This document shows positions 34,440 through 46,174 of a stretch of DNA of 64,000 nt, piece after piece. Under the pieces are notes generated by a model that saw only the letters and a program-made list of their open reading frames with translations, was not told the origin of the DNA and made no database searches. Origin of the DNA: Amphiura filiformis (Eukaryota > Echinodermata > Ophiuroidea > Amphilepidida > Amphiuridae); the NCBI RefSeq assembly GCF_039555335.1, contig NC_092628.1:57461547-57525546 (forward strand), given 5' to 3'. Each line of letters starts with the position of its first letter. Position 1 is the first letter of the stretch. Both the position numbers and the translations under genes were made by a program.

Positions 34440-35144
34440 TTAAGGTTGGTCTGAACCCTGGAATTATGAAAACTTTCGGGCCTCATAACTGCTAAATTAT
34501 TAGTCTAAAGAATATAAAAGTATACATTTTAGAATGGAAATGACTTGATGAATTCATCTGTGAGGCCCAATTTGGGCCAAAATGCTCATTTTTGGAGAAA
34601 ATTAAAAAAACCAGGTTTTTTGGCCCAAATTTTTTCGCGCAGCGTAACAAAAAATTGTTTGGCCAAAAAAATTTTTTATTGATTTTAAAAACTAGATAAA
34701 AATATCTAGGGAGCGTTTTTTCATTTTTTGAATTTTGACCAACTTCACCAAAAATATTTGAAATTTGGTAGAAAATCAGGCTTTTTATGATTTTTTGAAA
34801 ATTTTGCATTTTTTGACCATTTTGGTGCAAATTTCTCAAAGTTGGTCAAAATTCAAAAAATAAAAAACGCTCCCTAGATATTTTTATCTAGTTTTTAAAA
34901 ATTAATAAAAAATTTTTTTTGGCCAAACAATTTTTTTGTTACGTTGTAACTAAAATTTAAATAAAAACCTGCTTTTTTTGGGATTTTCTCCAAAATGAGA
35001 ATTTTGGCCCAAATTGACCTCACAGATGAATTCAGCAAGTCATTTCCAGTCTAAAAATGTATACTTTTATATTCTTTAGACTAATAATTTAGCAGTTATG
35101 AAGCCCGAAAGTTTCCATAATTCCAGGGTTAAGACCACCCTTAA
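34440..35144. mobile_element. TTAA-flanked fold-back element, family C
   Basis: TTAAGGTTGGTCTGAACCCTG at the left and inverse at the right, with TTAA at 34440-34443 and 35141-35144. The arms are about 330 bases each and nearly perfect, so the whole 705 bases fold as one hairpin. Confidence 0.85.
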
Positions 35145-36020
35145 GGAGTGCAGAAGAGTGTGATAGCACTCACAGAACTCTCACACTCCTCAAAACTCTA
35201 AGCCTGTTTTACTGCATGAAAGAACTGAATATTGCATAATGCTTGCCATTATGAACATTTCCTCAAAAAATAATACTTGACTTGGTACTTGACTTGACCC
35301 CGCCAAAAAAAAAACTCCTGGCGCCACCACTGGCTGTGGCTCAAATAATCATGGCTCAAAATGAACATCATAGTCGACAAACAATAATTTCATCCCGGTA
35401 CACCACTGTTCGACAGTGTCTCACGCCAAGCAATTCCAAAATGTTGAAAGCCCTGCCACCTACCTTTGATCTGAATTTGTTTACTGTATAGGCCTAACAG
35501 TAAGTTTTACTGTTGTCTTGACTCTACTTACCAAGTTACAGTTAAGTATGTCAATTGTGTCCTTACACACCCTTCATTGAAATTAATCAATCCATTTACA
35601 GATTTTAAACATCTCCACACATTGATAAGCTGGGCCAACTGCAAACCAAACACAAAGACATAATAGCATAATCAGTAATATCAACTTGACTAATATTGAA
35701 TGTTACTGCAAAAATACCCACACATGTAATATAGTTTGGCAGTGATGTATGTGTGTATTTTGTCGGTCACATTTTCTAATCACACATATAAAGTTAATGT
35801 ATACGCACGCAAATTAGAAATTCAAATTTTAACGATTAATTTAGAGAATCATTGTTTTTAGATTCAGGATGTATACCAAAATTGCTTTTTAAAAAAAGAT
35901 TATTTTTGGAATCTAATTAGGAGTTTTGCACACTAGTAAACCCTAATTTAATGATTTTGGCTGCCATTTTGGTATGTAAATTTTGACCCAAAAATCAAAA
36001 AATGCAACGGCCACTGTCTA
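35145..36020. other. No gene or clear repeat seen
   Basis: AT-rich DNA. A short stretch near 35300 (AAAACTCCTGGCGCCACCACTGG) resembles ends of other repeats. Confidence 0.25.
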
Positions 36021-36029
36021 GTGCAGGGC

Positions 36030-36110
36030 AATGCATTCCGAAAATGGTGTATCCATTGCTATGGTAATTAATCCTGTTACATTGCTACTTCTATAGCAAA
36101 TACCCTTTAT
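36030..36110. repeat. Fragment of the CGCCGTAGAAGTGACGT family
   Basis: ATTGCTATGGTAATTAATCC and CTACTTCTATAG match the right arm at 30700-30750, degraded. Confidence 0.5.
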
Positions 36111-36477
36111 ACTTTGTTTTTTGCATGTGTTTACCATCGGGACACTTTCAGGGGGTTGGCAGTTTTGCAGCATACATGTTTCTACTACGGCTAAATGGGC
36201 CACTCTCTGTGACAAAAAGTTGAAAATAGCCCGGTACCACTTTAATTTATTGGCATGATACATGTACATATGTCAGCATAATTATTTATGAACATAATTA
36301 TTTATGATTAGTGTCTAACAATCACGCCAGGGTTGCGTGCCTTCGCAGATCGCAATAGAGCTTTGCGTGCCTTCGCGATTATGGGATAGACCTTAAAATA
36401 GGCGGTACTGCATAGCAGTTTTGCACGCCTCATTTCATAGAATTCGGGTGAAGCTTTCACTGCTCGCACTCGCACAC

Positions 36478-37740
36478 AATGGCGGCGGGTCCAGAGCCAA
36501 AATTCCCGTTTGTGGTGGGACGAAATTTTGATAGACCTTTTACATTGTAGCTCTGTGCCTGTTATTTTATGGATTCTTCATGTTCTTATTAAAAACAAGT
36601 CTGTTACAGACTATATATATTCAAACACAAGAAAAATAGTCCAAAGAATCAACATGTTGCCATGGTAACACAAATTTATTGATGTGGCGGGACGGAATGA
36701 TAAACTTCATGTATTTGTGAACACAGTACGTTTGTTGAATTTGTATCAAAAGTACTACTGGGATAAAACATTTGTTTCTAACATGGGTATTAACTTCAAC
36801 TATCCTTTTGTTATGGAAGGAATTATAAAATTCACCCCCCTCTTTATAGTACGCTCATTAAAGCCATATTATAACATTTTCAAACAAAATAGATTAGCAT
36901 TTCTTTGTCATAAAATGTTAGCTTTTACTGTCAGATATATCCCTTTTATTTTTGAGCCGAACAACTACGGCAAAGCAAAGAAAATTGAATTTACTACCAG
37001 CACACATGTCGCCAAATACGTACCACTCCTTCGGTCATGTTGTGGTACGACCCTTTGTGTGTATCACGGTCGTGTACGGCCTACGTACTGTGTGTTATTC
37101 GACTAACAATTCCATCGTAATAATAAAGCGCCCGGTTCGGCGTTTTATTCAAAATCTCGGATTTTGACAAAACTACAGCACCTAGAGTCTTGATTTTTTG
37201 CAGGGTATATTGGTTTAATAAAGTACAATTTAATCGTGTAAAAAAGGAATTTTAAAATTTCAGTGAGGGCGTCTTCCTCAGCAAATGTTATAATATGGCT
37301 TTAATTTGTAAAAATCAGGGACGGAATGTGGCGGGACGGAATTTTGTCCACCATGTCAAAATCAACAAAAAACAAACAATTGATTCACTTTAAAACTTTC
37401 ACTTCCAATGAAAAATTATTGCAAAATATTGACTGAGAAAGAAATTTTTTATGCCTTCCTGAACTTAAAAAAAATCATCTCAGAATGTAGCGGACTGGCG
37501 GACCATGTTTTACACCATAGACCCTGAAAATAGAATTATTGCTGACATCCTACTACAAAAGGCCTGAAAAAAAAAAAAAAAGTTAAAATGACTCTGAGTC
37601 TAGCAATATTGATGAATTCAAATTTTGTGTACTCAGGAATATTTAGTTGATATTTTGAAAGTATTGACTGAATTTTTTTTCGTTTTTGCCGGAACGTAAA
37701 AAAATCACCTCAAAATGTGGCGGGACGGAATTTTACACCT
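36478..37740. repeat. Degenerate direct repeats of GGCGGGACGGAATTTT
   Basis: GTGG(C)GGGACGAAATTTTG near 36510, GTGGCGGGACGGAAT near 36684 and 37328, and AATGTGGCGGGACGGAATTT near 37715. A diverged copy is at 37487. The segments before each motif from 37420 on share 'TATTGACTGA..AAATTTTTT..GCC..C.GAAC.TAAAAAAATCA', so the unit is about 225 bases there. The array is interrupted by the TTAA element at 36858-37314. Confidence 0.6.
36858..37314. mobile_element. TTAA-flanked MITE, family F
   Basis: TTAAAGCCATATTATAACAT at the left; the inverse ends at TTAA (37311-37314). A second left end with the same sequence begins at 63841. A 140-codon frame crossing its left end is therefore not a gene. Confidence 0.75.
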
Positions 37741-40020
37741 ATTTTAATTTAGTTCTTTATTTTTGCAAAGTCCACTGAGATTTTTTTAGTGCTAAAATTG
37801 TCTATATAGAAGACCTTTATAATACCATGAACAAAAAAACCCTATCTTTTTTAAATAATGTAGTAACATCAAATTTAACAATTCCGTCCTGTCACACCGA
37901 GAGGGTGCTACGTGTGTATTTTATTGCTTGCATTCCGAAATTGACGGGCAAATTTTACTTTTTTTTTTGCCGATTCATAATCTTTGGTTAGTAGTCTAAC
38001 CAGCTCTCGGAGAAATTCACTCCTGTGACAATTTCTAAATTTTAGGTTGAGTGATGACCATTTTTGGCTCTGGCCCGGCGGACTTATATTGCATACACGC
38101 TTGGCACGCTGGCGGGCAGTGGCGGCTACATGATGGACGTAACGCGTACATTGTTGTATGTTCCAGCTTGGCCAAGAATTATCTAATTGATGTATGCATT
38201 TATTATAAACCTATGGTCGTGCGTCATGAATTGGGGTATTGGAAAAGGTGGAGGCGTTACATTTTTTCATTTTATTCAGGACGTTTTGTCCTAGATCTCA
38301 AGAATGGAGAGGGGTAGGCCTACTGAACTAGATTTGGTCTCATTTTGTTGCTTATTTATCTAGCTCAAATTGTGGAAAGAAAGAACATCACACTTTATTT
38401 ACTTCTTGAGATATTGCAGTTCAAATGATGTGAAGTCAGGGGTGGAGGATCCTACGGTTGAGGATCCTACGGTTGAGGCATGTGTTAAAGTATAGGGAAT
38501 GTTGATTTTTAGTGCCTCACAAATGATACTTTTTACTGTAACTTCATAACCCAGTAAGGTATTGAGATGGATTATGTACCATTGTTTTGGTATTTATGTC
38601 TAGTTTGAAATGTGACCAGTTTTACTCCAAGCTAAGTTAATTTGTTGCAAGTGTGCTGCATTCTGTGTCATGGGTTCTAGGCTTTTCCTATACGTTACTG
38701 TGTTAAGTATTCATTTATGCTCCGAAATGTTCCAAAGGTCATATTTCTTGAAGGAGTTACCCTACTGCTGTAAATGTTTACATTTTTTGGATGGAAATTT
38801 GATGAGGAATTCAAATATGCCATTGGTTTTTGTGTAGGCCATGAAGGAAAAAAAGTTTTGATTGATTATGTAATAAAAATCATAAAAATTATGTACGACT
38901 TTTGAACACCCTGTATCTTAGTTCACAAATCACAAATTGACACACGTATGGGAACTGCCATGGGGTGGTCGGGGGGTCGCCGGGTGTAAACGAACGCGTC
39001 ACCAGCAAGCGTCCTACACGATCAATAACGTGTATAGGGCGCATAATCGCGCATTCAAGTGCGCTGTACGCGACCGGTAGTTCCTGATATATGCGATGAC
39101 AGGGTCAATGGCCGCTTCTGCCCCCATCAGACTTTCCTGCCGCTGTGGCAAGTGGCAGGGCGTTTCAACCAATGACAAGCCTTGATTGTGTCCTTTTGTC
39201 TGCAATGCGTGTGCCACACCGCTCAGCGGCAAGCGGTCCAGCACCCTCAGTTGTCAACCGTCTGGATTGACGACTGAGAAAAACTATGTGGAAAAAAAGT
39301 GACGGATTTTGCAACAGGATTCCTGTGCGTGGTATAGAGCATGCGCAGTTATGTCCAAATTGACATTTTGACCGAGTTTGTTGTTTTTATAACTTCAGAG
39401 CGCAATCTTGTCACAGCGGCGTGGTACAGCGGCGCGTTACACAGGCGCCGCTAGCATGCTAGTCAGTCGCGCTACAGCGCACAACCAAGTCGCATTGAAT
39501 AGTTTTCAATAGTACAGGGAACCCATACCATAGTGGCTCTGCACAAAAAAAATGATAGGGCAGCGCCAATACCGATCATACCGTAGGTATGCCAAATTTG
39601 CCATCAAACAGCATCATTTTATATATCCAATTAAAGCCCTTGAGTGAAGAATGCCAATGAAAACCTTTTGGTCATAGCACTTTCCGTAGCAAAGTTACAT
39701 CTAGTCAAAGATTGACTTTCATCAAAAAGATTCAGCTAGCAAAATTCCCCAAAAAACATTTCGGGGGTGTTTCTAGATCTTAGTCTCATGACGATAGCAG
39801 CTTTTTTTAATGGAACTGCTATCAAAATCCTCTGAAATTCCATGTGAGTCTCTCATCACCAAAAAAAAATCATATATGGGTCAAGTGAAGTAGACAACAT
39901 ATTTATGTAGGTTTCCTTAAGCAAACGGTTCTTTTAAATTATTTCAATGTAAATGTGCATTGCCGGTTTAGGCCATTTTGGCCGACTCTAGCAAATGTGT
40001 TAACTGACGTTTCCCTCTCA
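37741..40020. other. No gene; scattered repeat fragments
   Basis: Fragment of the TTGGCCAAGAA element near 38090-38200. A short direct repeat of GAGGATCCTACGGTT near 38446-38475. A mariner-like end ACACCCTGTAT near 38908. A GC-richer stretch at 38990-39250 has words shared with 40360-40460 and 41065-41170 (GTGGCAAGTGGCAGG, GGTTGAAACGTCC-type). Confidence 0.35.
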
Positions 40021-40023
40021 TAC

Positions 40024-40297
40024 CTATAGTAGGAATTCCAATTGAATGAACGCAGCTTTCAATAGCTGTACTTTCGATCCAACTGCGACCGTGATATCGC
40101 AGATCAAACTACAACGCTTAACGCATCGACCTTGGATACAATGCTAACCAATCAAGAGTGCATTTGGCATGGTTAGATGCACTTCTGTGTTAATCACGCA
40201 CAGTCGCTGACACGCTGGCGTACATCGCACAGTGTACGCAAAAAACCTCACGCTATTGAAAGCTGCGCCATTCAATTGGAATTCCTACTATACATAC
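40024..40297. mobile_element. MITE with ATAGTAGGAATTCCAATTGA ends
   Basis: ATAGTAGGAATTCCAATTGA and GCTTTCAATAGC at the left are inverted at the right (GCTATTGAAAGC, TTCAATTGGAATTCCTACTAT). The interior is GC-richer with words such as TGACACGCTGGCG. Confidence 0.8.
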
Positions 40298-40354
40298 CGA
40301 TCAAATGATGTGTCTGTTTTGCCCAGTTTTTTAAGTTTGCGCTGCGAACTAGAT

Positions 40355-41190
40355 TGGAATTATGCTGGTTTCATACTACCTGACGCTGTCAGCTTAGCGG
40401 CGTGGCGCCTACGCATTGCCATGATTGCAGACAAACGGACACAATAAAGGCTTGTGATTGGTTGAAACGTCCCCGGGGGGGCCACTCATGTATAAAAGTT
40501 GTAAGCATCCGCGTGAATTGACTTTCAAAAATGACCCTAAGCTAGGATGTCGAAAATTTGTCAAATTAACCCTAAACAAGGATTTTACTCAAATAAAAAA
40601 CACCCTAAGCGAGGAATTTGTTTGAAATTTACCCTAAAAGTGGACAGACAATATAAAAACACCATAAGTGAGGAATTGGTTTGAAATTTGCCCCTATTCA
40701 TTGCGTGTGTCAGTAGAGTGCCATACAGTGACAGTGATGATATCAACTTAAAATTGGCATTGTTGAAGTCGGCTCCGATTTTTAAAAAATCTGGTTAGTA
40801 AAATTGCTTAGAAACCACTCTTTTGTGCCGAATAACTTGATAAATATGTCACCACTAATGTCTGTTAATTGGGTAATTTTAACAAACTACCCTGAGCGAG
40901 GATCGTCCTTTAAAAAAACACCCCTTCTTTTAGTAAAATGAGTGTTTTGAGACCCTAATCGCGGATCCGCGCGGATCCTCGTTTTGCTTTTCAAAAACAC
41001 CCTAAATCCGCGTTTTCTTTCACGCGGATGCTTACAACTTTCATATATGAGTGATCCCCCCGGGGAAACGTCCTGACGCTTGCCGCAGCGGCAAGTGGCA
41101 GGAAAGTATGCTGGAGGCTTTAATTTAATAATAATAGTCTAAGCAAGCGGCAGGGTAGTATGAAACCAGCAATCAGGGTCCTGGCCCGGG
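40355..41190. mobile_element. Nested fold-back elements
   Basis: Outer arms: GCTGGTTTCATACTACCTGA and the inverse near 41157-41177, with GCGG/TGCCGC words. The inner element (about 40470-41066) has ends CCCCGGGGGGGCCACTCATG and inverse, with arms GTTGTAAGCATCCGCGTGAA and inverse, and a core repeating 'ACCCTAA(G/A)N(G/A)AGGA' words about every 50-60 bases. Confidence 0.75.
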
Positions 41191-42045
41191 TTGAAGGGTG
41201 ACTGACACTGTTGACATTGGTCATTGCCGATTGCATGCAGCACATGAGCAGCTGCATAGTGCATGCAGCGTCTCTGGTTTGTAACCTAGTCGTACTCGTT
41301 AGTCTATTTTATTTACTTTAAAATGTATAAAAATTATCTGTATCCACACAAGTGACACAATACTTACAAATCTTCACACAATCACGCAACCACACAGCTA
41401 GCCATCGTTGAAATAAAAGCAGAATCCATTGCCGTGCTGGTACAACGCACTACCGCCGACACAGAGAAAATAAAGGTAGAGAAGCGACACTCTCTGCAAA
41501 CTGCCTATACCGTGCTATACAGCGGTTGAAGACAGGCGTCACGTCCGAATTGACCTACCTTGACCTATAATTTATGAGGAGAATCCCATTTTGTACCGCT
41601 CACAAAACAAAGAGTATGAAGTCCGCCCACCGCTGTCTGTGAAGCTGTCAATCATTCTAATGAACAAATGAAACAAGCTCTGGCATTCTGACAATGACGT
41701 AATCCTAATTATAAATTAGAGAATCACATTGTACATGTACTGTCTGCTGTACTAGATGTCTTCCAACAAGTGCCGGAGTGTCGCGGCCCTGGCCGACATG
41801 GCTCAGCAACACAGCGCGAGATGAGCGAGTCAGCGAAATACCGATACATCGATTAGGCCGTCATGGCCATGCAAGGTTGCCAGTCATCAAGAAATCCTCC
41901 GTCCCCCCCTGGTATGGAGATTGTAGAAAGGGAAATTTAATTTTGCTCTCTCTTAAAAATGACAACCTCACAAAACCATATAAAACAAAAGAAATCCACT
42001 CACAAAATAATATTTAACACAAATTCTTTTTTCCTCTCTCTAGAT
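41191..42045. other. No gene or clear repeat seen
   Basis: Contains a copy of the AAGAAATCCACTCACAAAAT word (41988-42007) also found at 14.8-14.9 kb. Short frames only. Confidence 0.25.
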
Positions 42046-42049
42046 ATTA

Positions 42050-42269
42050 TTTGAGGAAAAAAGGAGATGGCTCAATGGACAATCGCCCGAAATCTGGACG
42101 GCCGAAAAAACCCCACCAAGATAATTACAACCGAACTCAAATAGCGTTTGTATCAAACATTGTTGATGATGACCACAAGTGCAGTCGGGATAACTGCAAG
42201 TCGATCCAGGTGGTGTATGACATGCATTCCCTAAATTCAGTAAATTTTCATCGTCAACCGTGTAATTGA
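42050..42269 (+). pseudogene. Basic coding-like fragment, possibly transposase linker
   Basis: A 72-codon frame contains GSMDNRPKSGRPKK, similar in pattern to the segment after the helix-turn-helix of Tc1-type transposases (GS..DRP.SGRP.K), and a later C..D.C pattern. It follows a ctctctctag acceptor-like sequence. It could instead be an AT-hook-like basic stretch of the neighbouring virus-like element. Not resolvable from this window. Confidence 0.35.
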
Positions 42270-42740
42270 ATGGGATTATTTTGAAATTTTAAAACGCTTA
42301 AAATATCACAAACAAATAGGCCTATGTTGATAAATAATATAAATACAAGCTAAAACCGTTGGGGTTCGATAATGAACCCCACAAAACTAACCGAGTATAT
42401 GGAAAATGCCATACGGCCGGGCGGTTTCACGAGTTGCCGGCTCGATCATGTCATCCGCCGCCTGAGTCGATCATGATAACTTTTTGATAGCAAGAGGGTA
42501 TTGACGTCATAATGAGCCTCATTAACCAGCGCCGCCACTTTTTTCAATGGAATTTTACTGTGTAATATACCGCAAAATAAGGATATTGTTTTCTTTTTTT
42601 TCTTTTTGTAATAAATGAGGGTTCCAGGTTCCTGCAATATTATTATGACTATTATTGATTAAATGGTTTGTATTTTAGTGACAGTTTGGTTTGATACGTT
42701 TTCCATTTGTAGTATCATTACAATTTAAAATTTTCTGCGG

Positions 42741-43040
42741 TTATAGGGGTGCGGAAAGACATTTCGTCAGGAGAGTATGCTGCAAATCTCTATGTTTGTT
42801 TCCGAACAGAGGAAATTTGGCTGCAGGACTGATTTTGAATAAATATTTCATCGTCAGACCTGGTACAGAAATCCCGTCTTTGTACAAGTCAATACCTTTT
42901 TCACGGCAAGTGGACGCCCATAGCTTCCACCAATGGTTGAACATGGAGATTGTTATACCATACGAGATAATCTTTCATGGTTTTCATCCTTCTCGATCCC
43001 ACAGTATGGACGGAGGACTAACGTAGACACCACGAGGAAA
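42741..43040 (-). pseudogene. Broken type-B DNA-polymerase-like fragment of a virus-like element
   Basis: On the - strand two adjacent frames read in order. One (about 43000-42930) contains DYLVWYNN followed by a short hydrophobic stretch. The other (42920-42741) contains KGIDLYKDGISVPGLT and a KYLF segment. Their order resembles the central region of viral/selfish-element type-B DNA polymerases found integrated in marine invertebrate genomes (recognition from memory, no search run). The frames are offset by one or two bases near 42930 and both ends run into stops, so the copy is broken. No catalytic aspartate motifs remain in the visible part. Confidence 0.45.
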
Positions 43041-43499
43041 TTCGTCCACAGTACCTATGATAAAATAAGACAAAAACAAAAGTCTAGCATTAATCATGTT
43101 ATCTTGAACAATGTATAGAAATTTGATTATGTGATTTGAACAACAAGCATGACAAGCCAACCTTTTACCTCACTGGGCATGTCTTAATATTTGAACAACT
43201 TATATACAAAGCGCATTTTTCAGAACCATTCATGCTCTATGATATATTTTATAATGTAAATATACTTCTATGTAATAAGTTCAGATTAAACATTGATATT
43301 GATATCTTTTACGTTCTCTCTATAACTGTTTGCCGAGTTGAAATTAAATTAGATTTATTTGATATATTGAACAGAACCAACTATCAACTTGCAAAAAAAA
43401 TCATTTTCTTTTGGCTGCTTTGATATTTGTTATCCAAATGTTATATGATGACTGGTTTTAGCAGCTTCTCGTCATTTGGACCCGAACCTTCAACGAGTC

Positions 43500-43893
43500 A
43501 ACATGAATGTAATCAAACCTCACGCTTGTTTCCTGTGCGATAGATCATCGCACCACAGTATGACCTACGGAGGCATGAAACAACTGTAAACGCCGAAGAG
43601 GAATCTGAAAAAGAGGAAGATTCCTTTGTAGCCGATGCCAATTGTGAAGACCGCGATTCCCAAGATTCCGAGTCCGAGGATTCTACCTCTGAAGATTCCG
43701 AAGGCGATGAATCTGAAGATTCCGAAAGCGATGAATCTGAAGATTCCACGGAGGATGACTCTGAATCTGGAGACTAGAGGAGTCATCGGATGAAGAGACG
43801 ACTACCGATGAGCTGGAAGATAATCCTACGTACCAAGAATGGTACGACCAAGCCAAAGAAGCTACTCGCGAGATGTGGACTGAAAAATAAGTA
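43500..43893 (+). pseudogene. Acidic low-complexity ORF remnant
   Basis: From about 43546 the + frame reads about 75 codons, mostly Glu, Asp and Ser, built on a degenerate 18-base repeat coding (E/G)DESEDS (43680-43745), to a TAG at 43777-43779. After a frame change a further 36 codons (43782-43889) read DELEDNPTYQEWYDQAKEA and end at TAA. A family A TTAA element begins three codons later. The antisense Ser-rich and hydrophobic frames are shadows. It probably belongs with the polymerase-like fragment and the acidic ORF at 44794 in one decayed element (inference). Confidence 0.4.
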
Positions 43894-43895
43894 CC

Positions 43896-44547
43896 TTAAG
43901 GGAAGGGGTATGAACGTTTGGACAGTATTTATTGTGGGACATTAGAGCACATCAAACATATCGAATTGCATTCTGAATACGAAGAATGTCCTTCTGATAT
44001 CAAATAATTTTGATTTTTTGAAATTCGCAATGTAATACACATTTTATGGCAAATCATTAAAAATTGATATTTAACAATACTTGAAGTAAACTTTATAAAT
44101 CTGATGATTTATACTTAAAGTGTATGTAGGTGGGATGAAAAGCCGACGATCAATTGAAAATTTTGACATTTCGTATTGAAGATATGGATTTTTTTCCCAA
44201 AACACCAAAAAAAAAATTAGGTCTTTTGGGGAAAAAATCCATATCTTCAATATAAAATTTTCAATTGATCGTCGGCTTTTCCTCCCAGCTACATACACTT
44301 TAAGAATATATCATTAGATTTATGAAATTTATTACGAGGACTGTTATATATCAAAATTTGAAAAATATCAAATTTTAATAATTTGTCATAAAATTTGTAT
44401 TATATCGTGAATTTCAAAAATGAAGATTATTTGATCTCAGAAAGACATGCTTCGTATTCAGAATGCAATCCGATACGTCTGAGGTGCTCTCATGTCCCAC
44501 AAAAAATACTGTCGAAACGCCATAAACGCTCATTCTAGATCCCTTAA
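43896..44547. mobile_element. TTAA fold-back MITE, family A, full-length copy 2
   Basis: TTAA at 43896-43899 and 44544-44547. Ends TTAAGGGAAGGGGTATGAAC and inverse-like ATCCCTTAA. It includes an inner hairpin (44115-44300) with GCCGACGATCAATTGAAAAT arms. 652 bases. It lies between two acidic coding remnants. Confidence 0.85.
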
Positions 44548-44595
44548 CGGAGGCATGGATGAACATCTGGCTCGGAAGAAAAGGCCAATGTAAAG

Positions 44596-44757
44596 ACAAT
44601 AGAGAGCTTGCGAAATGACGTTACTTTAACTTTAACTTTAACGTCTAGAGGATTATGTATTCAAAACCAAGGTGGTTTTGAATACATAATCCTCTATAAT
44701 CCTCTAGACGTTAAAGTTAAAGTTAAAGTAACGTCATTTCACAAGCTCTCTATTGTG
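44596..44757. repeat. Near-perfect 160-base hairpin
   Basis: AATAGAGAGCTTG, TGACGTTACTTTAACTTTAA and GGATTATGTATTCAAAACCA are each matched in inverse. The arms are about 70 bases and carry a TTAACTT triplication. Confidence 0.9.
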
Positions 44758-44793
44758 GGCGGTTAAACGCAACTTTGACCACTTCTTGACGTT

Positions 44794-45024
44794 TTGTCAT
44801 ACGACGTGCATCTAAAAGAAGATGACACTCATCAGGTAATTGTGGATGACCTCGAAGAGAAGATGGATAAAGGCGTGAACGTACACAAAGCGGTTAAAAG
44901 AGTAATGGCTAAGCACCAAGCCAAATTTTACGGACTTTTCCAACAAGAGGATGATGAGGAGATAGAGGAGGCTGAAGATTGTGATGATAACCATATAATG
45001 GCAAAAAGAACAAAATTTTATTAA
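44794..45024 (+). pseudogene. Acidic C-terminal fragment of the virus-like element
   Basis: 77 codons to a TAA. The frame contains an amphipathic helix-like segment (VHKAVKRVMAKHQAKF) followed by an acidic tail (QEDDEEIEEAEDCDDN). No start codon in a good context. The upstream part is replaced by a hairpin (44596-44757). It resembles small acidic proteins next to polymerase genes in virus-like elements of invertebrates, by pattern only. Confidence 0.4.
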
Positions 45025-45858
45025 TTTTCTAATGTTTTCAAAAAAAAAGGGAATAATACAAATATTTATATTATGTTACGTATGATACAAGTTGATAATA
45101 AAATGATGTTCGTAGAAAAAAATATGACAATGGTGTTTCTTGCATCTTTTATCCGGTTTTGTGAACACTTATTCAAGTTATTAGTAATATAACGGTTGAA
45201 ATCGTGAAAAAACAAATCCTCCAGTGCTAAAAGTAGGGGGAATTCCAACATGAGGTCGAAGTGCGCGACAAAATGTGCCATTTTGAAGCTAACTGATGAA
45301 ATATTGTGCAAAAGTGGAATAAATTCGCGCGTAGCGCGAAAACAAAGGGCTTTGGGGGCTAAAATGGCCAAATATGAGGTTAATACAGGCGTCAACATTG
45401 GGGGATGATTGTATGGACTATCCCCCTGGCAAAATATTGTGGATTTATCCCCATCCCCCCGGGATCTATATATCTGAAATCACCCTTTATTATAGGTTTC
45501 TTGATCCTGTAAGTAGAGAAGGAAAACAAAGCCATAAGTTGAAGTGGAAGATTGAAAAATGCCATAGGCCTACGTCGGTGAAAAAAACGTTCAGCGTCCA
45601 AGAAAATGTAATGGTAGGCCCTGCACAATAAACAAGATCTTCTTTCTGAATTGGCCGTATTTTTACATGTAATACCGGTACGGTGTAAGAAAATCAATCG
45701 CATTATCATGATTATCGTGTTCAATCCAGCGTACGTAATTCATTGGAACGTTCTAAATGACCATGGAAATAGTATTTGCATGAAATGACGTACTTTATTT
45801 TATAACAGCTTTGTATCTGTCTGTATTTTTTGGGGCCTATATTCATTTTGCAGTGACG
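45025..45858 (+). other. Upstream region of the acyl-CoA synthetase gene
   Basis: No repeat family recognised except short C/G runs near 45420-45465. An in-frame TGA at 45781 and no ATG before 45859 fix the start codon. A pyrimidine-AG at 45853 (ttttgcag) could be the acceptor of a 5' UTR intron. Confidence 0.35.
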
Positions 45859-46032
45859 ATGGCCGACACAACACTGACTAGAAGTTACATCCATGTTCCT
45901 CGAAAAATCCCTTTTACTTGTTTGACGATAGGTCAGCAGTTTTACGAAACAGTAAAGAGGATTCCTGACAAGGAGATGTTTGTTTTCTTTGAGGATGATG
46001 AGAGGATTACTTTCCAGCAGATGAAAGATCAG
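45859..46032 (+). CDS. ACSF2-like synthetase, exon 1
   Basis: Start ATG at 45859 in the context gacgATGG (A at -3, G at +4), the first ATG after an in-frame stop at 45781. 58 codons, ending at AMKDQ-type sequence before the donor gtacga; phase 0. Contains SYIHVPRKIPFTCLTIGQQF and the FFEDDERITFQQMK strand region of the ANL N-domain. Confidence 0.85.
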
Positions 46033-46174
46033 GTACGAAGCCCGGGTACCATATGGACATGCGGGTACGAAGGGTGTTGTTTATCCTACTTTTTAAAATC
46101 GCTACTTGTAAGTGGCCTAGACTCGCTTGCCAGTCCTATATACGCCGTACCTTAGACTGCGGAACTCAGTCCAC

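Noticed and set aside
36684-37106. 140-codon + frame
   Set aside because: It crosses the boundary of the TTAA element at 36858 and a repeat array; no known motif or splice support.
43513-43786. Ser-rich and hydrophobic - frames
   Set aside because: Antisense shadows of the acidic + strand repeat, which has better coding features.
45811-45858. N-terminal extension of synthetase exon 1
   Set aside because: It would have to begin at TTG; the first ATG after the in-frame stop is at 45859 and has a good context.
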